DNA of 64,000 nucleotides from Caenorhabditis remanei (GCF_010183535.1 NC_071330.1:1745217-1809216), one strand, 5' to 3'. Positions 33,361-43,995 are shown, counted from the first letter of the stretch. Numbers and translations are program-made. The notes: generated by a model from the sequence alone, not told the origin.

Positions 33361-33787
33361 CACACACTCGGACATTCGGGAGCACAGCTTCCAAGCTCCT
33401 AGGGTCCCTATTCTGAGTCGTTTTTCACGAAAAACGCCATTAGGCAATAACTTTCGTTACAACTGCGGCCCATCGCAAACGAGGTGAGAGACTCAGAGTT
33501 TTTTTCTCGCGCCAACACTAATTTTCACCGTTTTTGACCTATTTTCGCGGTTTTTCATAGTATTTTCTGTAAATTATTATGAAAAACAGCGAAAATAAGA
33601 CAAAAACTGTGAAAATCTGTACCGGCGCGAGAAAAAAACTCTGCGTCTCTCTCCAATACTCTCTCGTTTGCGGTGGGGGCACAGTTGCAACCAAAGGGTG
33701 TTCGCCTAATGGTGTTTTCGTGAAAAATTACTCAGAATTGACTCTAGGAGCTTGGAAGCTGTGCTCCCGGATGTGCGAATGTGTGCT
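33361..33787. repeat. 427-bp inverted repeat upstream of the phosphodiesterase exon
   Basis: The outer arms share ACAGCTTCCAAGCTCCTAG and its inverse, the inner arms CGCAAACGAGGTGAGAGACT / CTCTCTCGTTTGCG and GCGCGAGAAAAAAACTCTG. The core (GTTACAACTGCGGCCCATCG) is related to the TACAACTGCGCTCCACCG family. It ends about 55 bases before the exon at 33842. Confidence 0.8.
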
Positions 33788-33841
33788 GCTAATACCTGAA
33801 ACCCGGCATTCCTTCAAAAACGAATCAAATCATGTTTCCAG

Positions 33842-35664
33842 GTAAACATGGATCTGCTGACACTCGTCGCGTGGTGTCTCATCATCGGAATCCTCTACAT
33901 CCTCTCGCTTCTCGCTCTCAAATTCACAACGATCCGAGTGGTGATAGTGACGTTGACCTTCTTGCCCATCGCTCTCATGCTCGCTTTCTTCATCTTCCGT
34001 ATTCCACAACTGCGAGACGAGTCACACAAAACGGAATTCTTTACGAAATGGAAAGTGGGCGGACACCGTGGAAGCTCTCACGATGGGATACCGGAGAACA
34101 GTTTGGAGGCGTTCAGTGCGGTGAAGGCGGAGGGTGGACAGTTGGCGGAGATGGATATTCAGATTACGGCCGATGGGGTGCCAGTCATTTGTCATGATAG
34201 TAATACAGGTGAGATATTGGAGAGACATCCAGACAAACAAGCAGACAGACAGATTTGGAGCTTCTAAAAGAAAAGTGCGCCAGTATTGCAAAAGTGGGCG
34301 GAGCCTACCGGACATCCAGATGGACAGACAGACAAACTTGAGTGTCCGCCAGATTGAAAGAAATGGGCGGAGCCTGGACATTCGGACAAACAGACACTCA
34401 TTTTTTGACAAAGTTTTCACCCTTTTCTCATTCAGAGCTCTGTGAAAATCAAAGTGTGCGCCAGTATTGCAAAAGTGGGCGGAGCCTAAATGTCAGTTTT
34501 CGCCTTTTGTCTGTCGGTGTGTCTGGATGTCCGAATGTCCAGATTATTGAGTTTTTGGTACGAGAACGCTTATGGGCGGGGCTTACATTAGGCCACGCCC
34601 ACATTTCGCCATATTGCCGCACAACTTTTCCCGCGAATATGCCCCAAAACGTCATGCCTTCAAAAGTGGGCGGAGCCTCTTCGCCCCACTAAAACTTGGA
34701 GAATGGGCGGAGCCTAATCTGGTCACGCATTCTTAAAACACGGGTTTCTCCTGAAAATCGTATAATTTTGATCAAAAACATGATTTTTGAAGTGGGCGGA
34801 GTCTAAAATAAGCAGTAGTGGCAGATTTGACACATCTGGACATCTGGACAGACAGACAGACAGACGAAACGCTGATACCGAAAAATGGGCGGAGCCTGGA
34901 TAAGTTCGAATTTTCAGCCCAAAAATACAGTTTTCAACACGAAATTCTAATTTCTAGACATCCGGTCATACTGATACACAGATAGACAATTCTATAATTT
35001 ACAGTACGTGTCACGGGAGTCGACAAGGACATCTCCACAATGAATATTTCCGAATTCCGGGATCTCCGTTTCATCGGCACCAACGTCTCGCTTCCGACAT
35101 TCGAAGAAGCCGTCGCTCACTGTGTTGCCAATGGTTTAATGATGATTTGGGATGTGAAGAATGTCGATGAGAATCTGCTGAAACAATTCGTCATCCAGAT
35201 GAAAACTCACAACTTGTACTCGAAAGTTCTTGTGTCGGGATTCAATCCGATCGACACATACAAGGTGAAACTCGCCGATTCGAAGATATTGACTGGATTT
35301 ACGTGGAGAAGTTGGGAGTTGAGTACCACTGACGAGTCGGCGACTGTTCCACGCTTCTCTGGAGCTCTGAATGCGATTGCTCAGGTTCTTGACGTCATCT
35401 GCTTCGGGTTGGCTCGCAGTTTGCTCATGCCGAAGTTTCTGGGATCCGATGTGATTTTTTATCATGTTAATGATGTTAGCAGGTAGGGAAAAGCAACCGG
35501 AAAAGTCTTATTAAGTATTTTCCAGTTACCTCAAAGCGGACGCCGCCGCCAACAACATCTACCTGGCTGCCTGGACGAGCAACAACGCGAAGGAGCAAGG
35601 ATGGCTCCGTGACTTCCTGAATGTCCCATTCATCACTGATAATGTTGGATTGGTGCCACGTTGA
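33842..35664 (+). CDS. Glycerophosphodiester phosphodiesterase, membrane-anchored (GDPD family), 325 aa
   Basis: Exons 33842-34208, 35005-35482 and 35526-35664 join in phases 1 and 2; the nearest ATG is 33848. Two hydrophobic segments (~res 4-26 and ~30-50) anchor the N terminus. The catalytic GDPD signature follows: GGHRGSSHDGIPENSLEAF (HRG at 73-75), then EMDIQITADGVPVICHDSNT with the metal-binding E-x-D (101, 103) and HD (116-117). Later segments NVSLPTFEEAVAHCVANGL and LMMIWDVKN are also typical. Such enzymes cleave glycerophosphodiesters or lysophospholipids to glycerol phosphates and alcohols; the arrangement resembles animal GDPD1/3/4-type enzymes. A 5' exon at 28576 may extend the protein. 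The 796-base second intron is full of GTGGGCGGAGCC repeats. Confidence 0.88.
34270..34900. repeat. Interspersed GTGGGCGGAGCCTA repeats in a phosphodiesterase intron
   Basis: The motif AAGTGGGCGGAGCCTA or close variants occurs about eight times (near 34290, 34362, 34475, 34570, 34663, 34703, 34790, 34885). It alternates with GGACATCTGGACAGACAGAC-type runs. These make long but meaningless reading frames on both strands. Confidence 0.85.
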
Positions 35665-36220
35665 ATTGCATTTTGATGATTGTTTGTTACTATGTAACAC
35701 GCTTGCATTCTGATTCGTTTTTGTATTGCATTTTTTTTGTTGTTTTTAAACGAAAAATATCATTTCATGTGATATGCTGCATAATTTTCTTTGTTTTTAA
35801 AGGGAATTAAATTATTATATTTTTAGAAATTCTTTATTTTGAAAGTTTTAAAACTATTCTTTAAGATTATTTTCCAACGAAATCAATGGGCGGTTCCGTT
35901 GTGTAATTTTCCTGTTGACTACGGTAGTTTCGAAAGTACGCAGAGTGTTTGCGTACAATGTGCGTCATTTGACGAACTGATGACACGTGGAGTTTTGCAA
36001 ATTTTTGCTTTTTTCTTCGCGTTTTTCTCTTAAATTATCGGAGTTTTCAGCTCAAAAACTCAACAAAAAATGGCGGAATGTGTTTGTAATTAAATGCTCT
36101 CTCTCTGTAATGTGATTTCATTTAATTTTTACCGATCAATCTTTCCATCTTCTTCATTTACTTTTTCTCATTTTTTCATCAAATTTTCTCATTTTTTCCA
36201 GCATATCTACTAACCAAAAA
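35665..36220. other. Spacer between the phosphodiesterase and first fbxa gene
   Basis: Holds the 3' end of the phosphodiesterase, then a conserved promoter-proximal block at 35917-35990 and a pyrimidine-rich leader before the fbxa start. No other gene. Confidence 0.65.
35917..35990 (+). promoter_or_regulatory. Conserved upstream block shared by both fbxa genes, copy 1
   Basis: ACTACGGTAGTTTCGAAAGT, GCAGAGTGTTTGCGTAC, TGTGCGTCATTTGACGAACT and GACACGTGG appear in the same order and spacing at 37504-37577. It lies ~230-300 bases before the start here. It contains the E-box CACGTG and the dyad GTCATTTGAC. Differences between copies would change amino acids in the only open frame, so it is not likely to be coding. 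Confidence 0.6.
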
Positions 36221-37311
36221 ATGACGGAATACTTTAAAAGCGATTCGATCGCTATGCGACATGCAATTCTCTACGAATTCGTCGGAGGGAAGCCGATTTT
36301 CGAGACTTATAAGAAACTATGCGAACGATTGGGAGACGTGGATTATTTGGAGTTCGAATTCTGGTTTATGAGATTTGTAAGAGGAGAATTCGATATTAAT
36401 CATGACAAAAAGTGAGTCGAATACCTAATTTTAGGATTTTATTTCTTGAATTTTTCAGTTTGGAGCCGAAAACACGTACGATTAACGACTTGCCAGTGCA
36501 CATTTTTGAGGAAATTGGCACTTATTTGAATGTGGATGATCGGTAAATTAAGATAAACTCAAATTATTCATTAACTGAAATCATTTTCAGATACAATCTG
36601 CGACACGTTTCGAAGAATATTCAAAGAATCGTCGATACTTGGAAACCCGATATCGATTTTTTGTATTTTGACAAAAATATGCCAGAAGATAAACGTCGGA
36701 AACTGGCTTACTTGTTGAGAAACCCAAAGCTCGAATTGAAATCTTTGCTAGTTCTCTTCTCAGACAATCGGTCTGCTGAACTTGTTGTCTCGGTGCTAAA
36801 AGAAATAGAACACCCAGTGCGAGTAGAAGTGTTCACGATGATGCCAGTTATCTCGGAAGCCGCGAAAATAATCTCAAAGTTGGATTCCAAGTCACTGAAA
36901 ATGGTCGGTATCCGAATAAATGATGGTTCGGTGAAGAATATGAACGAGCTTCTTCAATTGGAACAAATCAAAAGATTGGATCATCTTTTCATCTCAACAG
37001 ACCTCGAGCCATCTCAATTCCCACTCCAATCCTTCTATAATTGCTCCGTATTTCATATTGAATTTTTTGAAGTTAAAAACCTCAAACCATTAATTTCATT
37101 CATCAAAAATCTCCTGAAAAGCTCTACTAACCTTCTAAAATGCTATTTTTCTTTTGATGTTTATCGACCCCGCGAGAAATTTTTCAGAAAAGTTTTCTCA
37201 AAACTAGGCACGGGTGATTTGAAAACTCGGCGGGTCTCGATTCCGGGAACAAAAGATTTCTACAAACTCGAATATTCAAATATTGGTATAACTGTTACGA
37301 GAGAAAGCTAA
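36221..37311 (+). CDS. F-box protein, fbxa family (HTH + F-box + FTH), 331 aa
   Basis: Exons 36221-36411, 36459-36542 and 36591-37311 join in phase 2. Residues ~10-60 (AILYEFVGGKPIFETYKKLC ... YLEFEFWFMRF) are a Mos1-transposase-type helix-turn-helix (HTH_48), a domain captured by this nematode F-box subfamily. The F-box is at ~71-112 (INDLPVHIFEEIGTYLNVDD). The remainder fits the FTH/DUF38 region (LKSLLVLFSDNRSAELVVSV, PSQFPLQSFYNCSVFHIEF). These proteins are thought to be SCF substrate adaptors, with FTH as the binding part. AATAAA at about 37414. A paralogue follows 345 bases downstream. Confidence 0.88.
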
Positions 37312-37503
37312 CTACCCTTTTATGTATATTTTGTGCCATAATCCCTACCATTTTCATTTCAAGTTTCATTTTTTGTCTGTTTTTACAGAATATATTGCAT
37401 TTCATACATTATAAATAAAATAATTACTCTGTATAATTATGGCTTAGAATTTTCTCTAAGTGTATATCGATCGTTGAATTCGAGATCAGTGTGTTTTTTC
37501 CTA

Positions 37504-37577
37504 AACTACGGTAGTTTCGAAAGTATGCAGAGTGTTTGCGTACGATGTGCGTCATTTGACGAACTGGTGACACGTGG
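37504..37577 (+). promoter_or_regulatory. Conserved upstream block shared by both fbxa genes, copy 2
   Basis: Same four sub-blocks as 35917-35990, with only a few substitutions (for example TACGCAG to TATGCAG). Here it is only ~80-150 bases from the start codon at 37657, because the leader is shorter. The block therefore tracks the gene, not a fixed distance. Confidence 0.6.
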
Positions 37578-37656
37578 TTTTTCACTTTTTTCTTTGCGTT
37601 TTCCCTCAATTTTACTTCAATTTCTTGCATTTTTCAGCCCAAAAACTCAACGAAAA

Positions 37657-38816
37657 ATGTCGGAATTCATTCGTAACGATCCGATTGCTACCCGATATGC
37701 GATTCTTTACGAATTCGCCAAGGGAAAACCGATTTTCGAGACTTATCAAGAACTGTGCAAAACGTTGAAAGATGACTCTTTCGACTACCAGGAATTCGAA
37801 TTTTGGTTCATGAAGTTCGCAAGAAACGAATTCGACGTTAATTACGACAGAAGGTTGGTGGAAAAGCGACTTTTCATACTTTTATCTCTCGAATTTCCAG
37901 CTTGGATCCGAAATGTCGCTCGTTCAGCGAATTGCCAGTGGATATCTTCAAGCAATTTGGCGATTATTTGTCATTTGATGACAGGTAAATCGAATTTTAC
38001 TCAATATTTACCTGAAAATATCATTTCAGATACAATTTGCGAACGATGTCGTAGAACATCCGAAATATTGTCGATTCATGGAAACCAAATGTGGTAGATT
38101 TGATTTTCAAGAAGGAAATGTCAGATCAAGAACGTCTTAAGTATGCGTACTTGCTGAAAAATCCGAAACTTGATTTGCACACTTTGGAAGTATTAAGTGA
38201 TGATAAACGGTCATCTGAACTTGTTGTTTCTCTGCTGAAACAAGTAAAACACATAGTTCGAGTGAGGAAATTTACCATCACTGTAGCTCTCTCAGATGCT
38301 CCGTTAATCATTTCAAAATTCGATCCACGAGTACTTGATGATCTCGAAATCCGATTGAAAGATGAATATATCGAAAACCTGGATACGATTCTCGAACTGG
38401 AGCAAATCAAAGGATTGAAATACTTTTATATATTAACAAAACTCGAGACACATGAATTCCCACTCCATTGCTTCCTCACATATCCTGTTTTCAGTATCGT
38501 TTACGATGAGGCAACAGATCTCAAACCAATTGTTGCATTCATCAGAAAGCTATTGAAAAACTCGAGTAACCTTAAAAATTGTTATTTCTTTTTTAGAAAC
38601 GAACGATTCCGCCAGTCATATCTAAGAAAATCTTTCTCTCGCCTCGGAATGCCGGTTCCATTTCCAGGTTTCCGGAATTACCGGCACATTCCGATTCCAG
38701 GAAGTACTGATGTTTACGAACTTGAATTCTCAGATCGTGATATTTGTATCGAGAGAAAAAAGAAAGAAGAAGTGGATTATGATTCTTCTTCCGATTCTTC
38801 CGATTCTGACTTTTAG
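37657..38816 (+). pseudogene. fbxa-family gene with an in-frame TAG inside the F-box
   Basis: Exons 37657-37853, 37901-37984 and 38030-38816 match the upstream fbxa gene in position and phase (HTH_48: AILYEFAKGKPIFETYQELC; F-box: FSELPVDIFKQFGDYLSFDD; FTH: SELVVSLLKQVKHIVRV). Codon 102 is TAG (38052-38054) where the paralogue has AAG, so translation would stop after 101 residues. The other ~254 codons downstream are open and well conserved, ending in an acidic Ser/Asp tail (DYDSSSDSSDSDF). Using the TAG itself as a splice acceptor would put the rest out of frame. This is a very young pseudogene, an allele-specific null, or a truncated HTH protein. AATAAA at 38896. Confidence 0.75.
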
Positions 38817-39244
38817 GTTATCATATCTTCACGTGTTGAACTTTTCGCTTACTTTATTGGTACTTTTTTGTTAGATTTTGTGTTTAATTTGCTGTAATAA
38901 ACTGGTTTTTTTTCGCTGGTGATTTTGATTGGATTCTGTCGTTTTAATACGCACTTGATATTCTCTATTCTCAACAGATTGTCGCTGTTCCTCTCACACC
39001 TCCAAACGAAATGGAACTCTTGTGCAGTGGAGCGCGGTTGCTTTTTTCAGTAAATTTCCTTCCTTTTTTGGTCCGTATTTCCTATTCGCATCTCAAAGTT
39101 TAGTAGCGAATAAATAATTTCTCTTAAACAAGTTGGCTCCTTTTTAAGCTTTTTTGATTAACAGAATTTCAGAGGAACAAAAACAAACGGAAGTGAGAAA
39201 CAGCAACAATTTCAGGGGTAACAGGATAACAAGACAGAATACGA
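38817..39244. other. Convergent 3' spacer between the fbxa and WD40 genes
   Basis: The plus-strand fbxa gene and the minus-strand WD40 gene end toward each other. The spacer has AT-rich untranslated sequence, and GTGCAGTGGAGCGCGGTTGC near 39012-39031, a weak match to the TACAACTGCGCTCCACCG repeat. No extra gene. Confidence 0.6.
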
Positions 39245-41327
39245 TTAAATATTGATAGTCTTGAAGACATTGAATCCATCGATCGATGTATTGACAGCCA
39301 ATCCAGGGATTTGTGGATGCCAATGCACTTCTTTCACCTCCTTTTGTCCCATATGAACGAACATAAGTTGTGGTGGAACTCCTTCGATATTCGTTTGTCC
39401 GTCCGCTTCCGTTGCAATATCCCAAATCGTCGTTTGATCGTCCTCTCCTGAAGCCATGAACGTCGTCGTCTCATCTGGATGCCATTCGACTGATGTGATC
39501 GGTCCATTATGATATTTGAACACGGCGACCGGTTGTCCGTATTGAATAGTTTTCAGTGACCAAATCTTCAACTCTCCATCGTCTCCACCAGAAACAATCA
39601 GATTCTCGTGACGATTCCATGAGATGACGTTCACATCGGATTCATGGGCCTTCTGAACGGTATAGACGCAGGCGTCTTTTGGCGTGGCACGAGTATCCCA
39701 TAGTTTGATGCTTCCGTCAGCGGAGCACGAGGTGAGAAGTCCGGTTTCAGTGGGCGACCAGGCGAGGTCTTCGACACTTTCTGGAAAAATGAAAATTGAT
39801 TTTAGAAATCTTTGAATTTACTACAAATTTGGATGAGAAACGTGCTTCTACAGCATATTTTCCGAGAAAAACACTTTATTTTCTCAATTTTTTTGAGAAA
39901 TTTTTTCCCAGTTTTTCACTCCAAAAACAACCAGAAACCTGGGAAGATGGACTGCAATCAGTTTTTTTGGTCGGGAACAGTTTTTGAAATTCAAAAAGTG
40001 CGAAATGGAGGTATTAGCACGGCGGGCTTCTTACAACCGCGCTCTACCGAAAACGAAGAAAATCGTGTGCGAAATTGGGAGACTCGGAGAAAAAGAGACA
40101 TTTTTCAAGGGCATTTCGGTGGAGCGCAGTTGTAAGAACTGTGACGAGCCTATAAAACTATTAAAACTATTAAATTTGAATAAAAAATCTGACAAATTGA
40201 AGAAAATAGCTAAATTTCTCAGTCTCAGCACCAAATCTAAATTAATTGTAACAAAATTACATGCCAAAACCTGTGACTTTCAGCTGAAACAACTAGAAGT
40301 TACGTTTTTCAAAGATCCCACTCACTTTTGTGTCCAGTCAACGGATTGGCTCCAACAGCCCACTGTCCTCCCTCTTTCATCTGCCACAAGTAGATTTTCT
40401 TGATGATATCTCCAGTAGCGAGATCTCCAGTCTTCAACGGCGACCACGCGAGTCCGTATCCCTCTTTTCCAGATCCGTTATTCGTGAAAAGTGGTCTATC
40501 GATCTTCTGCACTTCAGTCTTCGACTCTCCACTCATTCCATGCGAATAGTTGAGTGCATCTGTGATATTCCACACCTGAACACGTCCCTGATCACTCCAA
40601 CACGCGCAGACGGTACTATCACCGAGGCGGTCAGCGCGAATTCGATTGATGCCTCCGTAGTGTGGAATTGAGACGGCATGCATTTTCGGTTCCCGTTTTT
40701 TCGACTGCTCCTCGTCCTCGTCATCAGATTCGTCTTCAGAAGTGTCGCTGTCGTCGCCTTTGTTCTCTTTTTGCTTCTAAATCGGATTTTTTATTAAGAA
40801 AACGCACTTTTTAAGCTATTTCAGCCTACTTACTCTCATCGTAGACAGATTCTTTAGTCCCATCACAATAATCTCATTATCTCTCGGCTTATCCGCTTGA
40901 GTACCGCTGACAATATAGCATTCGGCAGGGAATTGAGTGCGATTATCACCGAGTCCGTCTTTCACAACATCAAATGACAAGCATGGCCAATCTAAACCAG
41001 AAAAAATGAAATTTTTGAGAGAAAAACCGATAAAAACCTGAGTTAAAGCTATGAAAAACTTTGTAGGCGCTTGGATCGAAATCCAACTCTTCTCCCTTCT
41101 TCAGCGGTCGACTGAGTCCTGGAATGTAGGCCTGAAAGTTGAAAACTTCACAATTTTAGCAAAAAAAACTTTGAAAAACCCACTTGTCTCTGATTCTCTG
41201 GTGTTTCTTCGTCCTCATCTCCAGTATCAACGTCGTCATCGTCTTCAGATTCCTCAGAATCGTCGGAGTCGTCTACCTCCTCCACCGGCTCCTCTTCATG
41301 CATTTCTACGTCGTTTTCACCGGACAT
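39245..41327 (-). CDS. GRWD1-type glutamate-rich WD-repeat protein, 460 aa
   Basis: Five exons on the minus strand, 41327-41184, 41131-41038, 40991-40834, 40776-40326 and 39780-39245, join cleanly (phases 0, 1, 0, 1). The N terminus is strongly acidic (MSGENDVEMHEEEPVEEVDD and more), followed by AYIPGLSRPLKKGEELDFDP and DWPCLSFDVVKDGLGDNRTQ, typical of the histone-binding N-terminal region in the GRWD1/RbAp family. Several WD40 blades follow (CACWSDQGRVQVWNI, SADGSIKLWDT, SGGDDGELKIWSL, SGEDDQTTIWDI). The end MGQKEVKEVHWHPQIPGLAV is diagnostic of GRWD1. GRWD1/Rrb1 chaperones ribosomal protein L3 and binds histones in the nucleolus and nucleus. Length is close to human GRWD1. Confidence 0.92.
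40030..40136. mobile_element. 107-bp palindromic element (TACAACTGCGCTCCACCG family), full copy
   Basis: CTTACAACCGCGCTCTACCG at the left is the inverted partner of CGGTGGAGCGCAGTTGTAAG at the right. The middle reads GTGCGAAATTGGGAGACTCG. It lies in the last intron of the WD40 gene and is the best-preserved copy of this family here. Confidence 0.82.
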
Positions 41328-41720
41328 TTTCTGAAATTACAATTTATAAATGTAAATTTTTGTTAAAAATTAACAAAAACTAAGAAAAAGTGACAAAAAA
41401 TGAATGAAAATAGGCGAAAATAGGGAAAAATGAATGAAATTTTCAGTCCGCAAAAGCTCGTAGAGTCTGGCACATTCGGCGCGGTGTTTGCGGACTTTCT
41501 GAAAATTTTTCTATTTTTCGCGATTTTATTTTCGAAAGTCGATATTTTCAGCGTTATAAACTGTTTTTTCGGTAAAAATTGTAGAAAATAATTAATTTTT
41601 GTGTTATTTTGACTAAAAATACCTCTGATAATCCAATATTTTTCTTCGAAATCCGCTATTTATTGCCTTTACAGGTGTTCACCCTTAATTAGTGATTTTC
41701 AGCCGGAAAACTCGTCAAAA
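41328..41720. promoter_or_regulatory. Bidirectional promoter region between the GRWD1-like and RBM42-like genes
   Basis: The two start codons are 393 bases apart and point away from each other. Near the middle, AGTCCGCAAA (41445-41454) and TTTGCGGACT (41487-41496) form a 10-bp perfect inverted repeat around a 32-base GC-rich loop. No TATA box is evident. Confidence 0.6.
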
Positions 41721-43894
41721 ATGGCCAATCTTGACGACGAACTTGCTTTGTGAGTTTTTTTTTTCTTCATAAAAATTGTTGAAATATATTAAATACAACG
41801 CTTTATTCTCATATATAATCAAAAATAGCGAAAAACACGATAAAATTAAGTTTTCGCTGCAAAAATCATTGAATATATCAAATTTCCTCTGAAATTATTT
41901 GTTTTCCAGGTTCGAAAGCGAGTTGGCTGAGCTCGAACAGACATCAAGTGACGCAACAAACACAGAAACCCACGTCGGCTATGATAATGCGACGATATCG
42001 GCTGGCCCGACGTCTTCTGAATCGTCAGCTCCGCCCGTTTCAAATCCTCCAGTTGCTCCACAACCTCTTCTAGCACCTCCTCCATATGTACCACTAGTGG
42101 CGTCTCCATTCATTAATCCAGCTCTTGGGAGACTTCCAACAATGCCGCCAGTTCCACCATCGTTGTTCATGCCTCCACAGTTGAGAGGTCCACCGGTTAG
42201 TGATTTTGTAGAGAAAAATTGACATTGAAAGATATGAGAAATAGCCTTTTTTCTAGCAAAAGAACAGAAAAACGGATTCTTTGGTGTTTGGGAACGTCAA
42301 AAACAAAAGTTTTGAGAGTTTTAATATGTTTTAGGTTAAATTTGAGATTTTTTCATTGAGGAATGTCTAAAATTTCGCTCTTTTTCGATAAAAATTGATA
42401 TCAAGCCATAAAATTTGATATTCATTCAAAAAATTATGTTATACACAACTGTTTTGCAGTAATTTAATAGAAAATTACCATATCTCGATTTTTGATGTAT
42501 TTAGAGTCTATTTTCATAAAAAAAAACTCTAATTCTCTGCTGAAATTGAGCGGATTTAGCTCCAACATTGGTATTAGTAGTTTTGGGCCTCTAAACAAGC
42601 AGAATTTGCGATATTTTAGACAGGAAAATAAGAAAAATCAAGGTCACGCTAGAAATTCCAGATTTCCAATGAAAATTAGTGGAAATTGACGATTTTGAGC
42701 TCGAGACGATGATTTTTTGTGGTTCAGAATTCATTTTCTTTCAAAATCTCTGAAATTTTACAGAAATTTGAAAGAAAATGGGCGAAATCTAGCTTCTTCT
42801 GTTAGAAAACTCAATTTTTGCTGAAAATTGCTGTTGATACTGAAAATCCGGAATAAAGTCACTGAATTCAGCTCGATAATCTATAAAAATTGGAATTCTC
42901 ACCGAAAATGCCATTTTTTGTCCAAATGTTCAAAAAATTCATATTTTTATTAAAATTTTCCAGACTTGTCACGGGCCGGGCCGTTTTGAAACATTTTTTC
43001 AAAAAATTTTGTGTTTTTGAACTTTTTTTGGAAATTTTTTGAAAATTTTTGAACTTTTTTGAAAAAAGTATAGTTTTCGAATAAACATTTAAAATTGAAT
43101 CAAAATGTGAAGATGTATGATAATTTAAGCATTTTTACCCATTTTTGAATCCGGGCCGACCGGGCCGGCCCGATTTTTTGAGAAGAATTTTCCTATTTTT
43201 GTGAAAATTAGTGGAAATTGACAATTTTGAGATCCAAATGATGATTTCAAGTGGAAATTTAACAGACATTTGTTAGCAAATGGGCTGAAAATCCAATATA
43301 AAATTTCCTATTTTCCAGGTGATGTTCGCGCCTCGCTCCCTCGGAATCCCAGCTCCAGCGACTATCGAAGGTGCTCCAGCACTCTACGAGACGCCCGCAG
43401 TCAACGCGATTCCTCAGGAATTCCTTCGTACTCAAGCCCTCCAGTCAGATATCGATAAAATGAATTTCAAGAAGCAAACCGATCCATTCAAGAAGAAAAT
43501 CAAGGAGCAACAAGCGAAAAAGAAGTTTGTGAGATCTGGAGGAGGACAAGTGTGGGAGGATCCATCGCTCGCCGAATGGGATGAAAATGATTTCCGCGTT
43601 TTTTGTGGAGATTTGGGAAACGAGGTGTCGGATGAGCTGCTGGCAAAGGCCTTCCGAAAATATCCGAGTTTTCAAAAAGCGAAAGTTGTCCGAGAGTCGA
43701 GAACTAACAAATCGAAGGGATACGGATTTGTGTCGTTCAGGGATTCAGAAGATTACGTGAGAGCAATGAGAGAAATGGATGGAAAATATGTGGGAAATCG
43801 ACCGATTAAACTGAGAAAATCGGCGTGGAAAGAGAGAAATATTGATGTGATCAAGCAGAAGAGGAAGCAGAAGAAGGAGTTGGGAATTCTATAA
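41721..43894 (+). CDS. RBM42-type RNA-binding protein, 296 aa
   Basis: Exons 41721-41749 (MANLDDELA), 41910-42195 and 43319-43894 join in phases 2 and 0. The N-terminal half is Pro/Ala-rich (PPVSNPPVAPQPLLAPPPYV). From ~145 it is basic (KKKIKEQQAKKKFVRSGGGQ), then a single RRM at ~196-272 with RNP2 VFCGDL and RNP1 KGYGFVSF. The C-terminal tail KSAWKERNIDVIKQKRKQKK is typical of RBM42. RBM42 homologues bind mRNA and act in splicing or translation control; partners in worm are not deducible here. Shorter than the ~480-aa human protein but with the same order. Intron 2 (1.1 kb) carries an inverted ACTTGTCA-family element. Confidence 0.9.
42962..43184. mobile_element. ACTTGTCA/GGGCCGGGCC family element, copy 3 (inverted)
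   Basis: Starts AGACTTGTCACGGGCCGGGC and ends near GAATCCGGGCCGACCGGGCC. Its AT-rich middle is the inverse of 20600-20770 in block order (GTATAGTTTTCGAATAAAC, CATTTTTACCCATTTTTG). Lies in intron 2 of the RBM42-like gene. Confidence 0.7.
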
Positions 43895-43995
43895 TTTTTT
43901 GTGATTTTTATGAGATTTTTGAGGTTTTTGGAGAGTTTTTGATGGAAAATTGTGATTTTTTTGGAGAAAATTATTCGGAAAATGCTCTTTTTCTG

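Larger units (their letters stand above)
28720..33841. other. 5-kb non-coding interval rich in palindromes and TTCCGACTTCCG repeats
   Basis: Either intergenic or the first intron of the phosphodiesterase gene. Holds the elements listed at 29088-29480, 29500-29576, 30826-30895, 32014-32430, 32784-32891 and 33361-33787. The other frames lack acceptor/donor support. Confidence 0.55.

Noticed and set aside
34022..34692. Several 100-130-codon frames over the phosphodiesterase exon and intron
   Set aside because: They arise from the GTGGGCGGAGCC and GACAGACAGAC repeats or as antisense shadows of the catalytic exon.
37474..38097. Unspliced 207-codon frame over the second fbxa gene
   Set aside because: It reads through two introns; phase-consistent splicing gives strong similarity to the paralogue instead.
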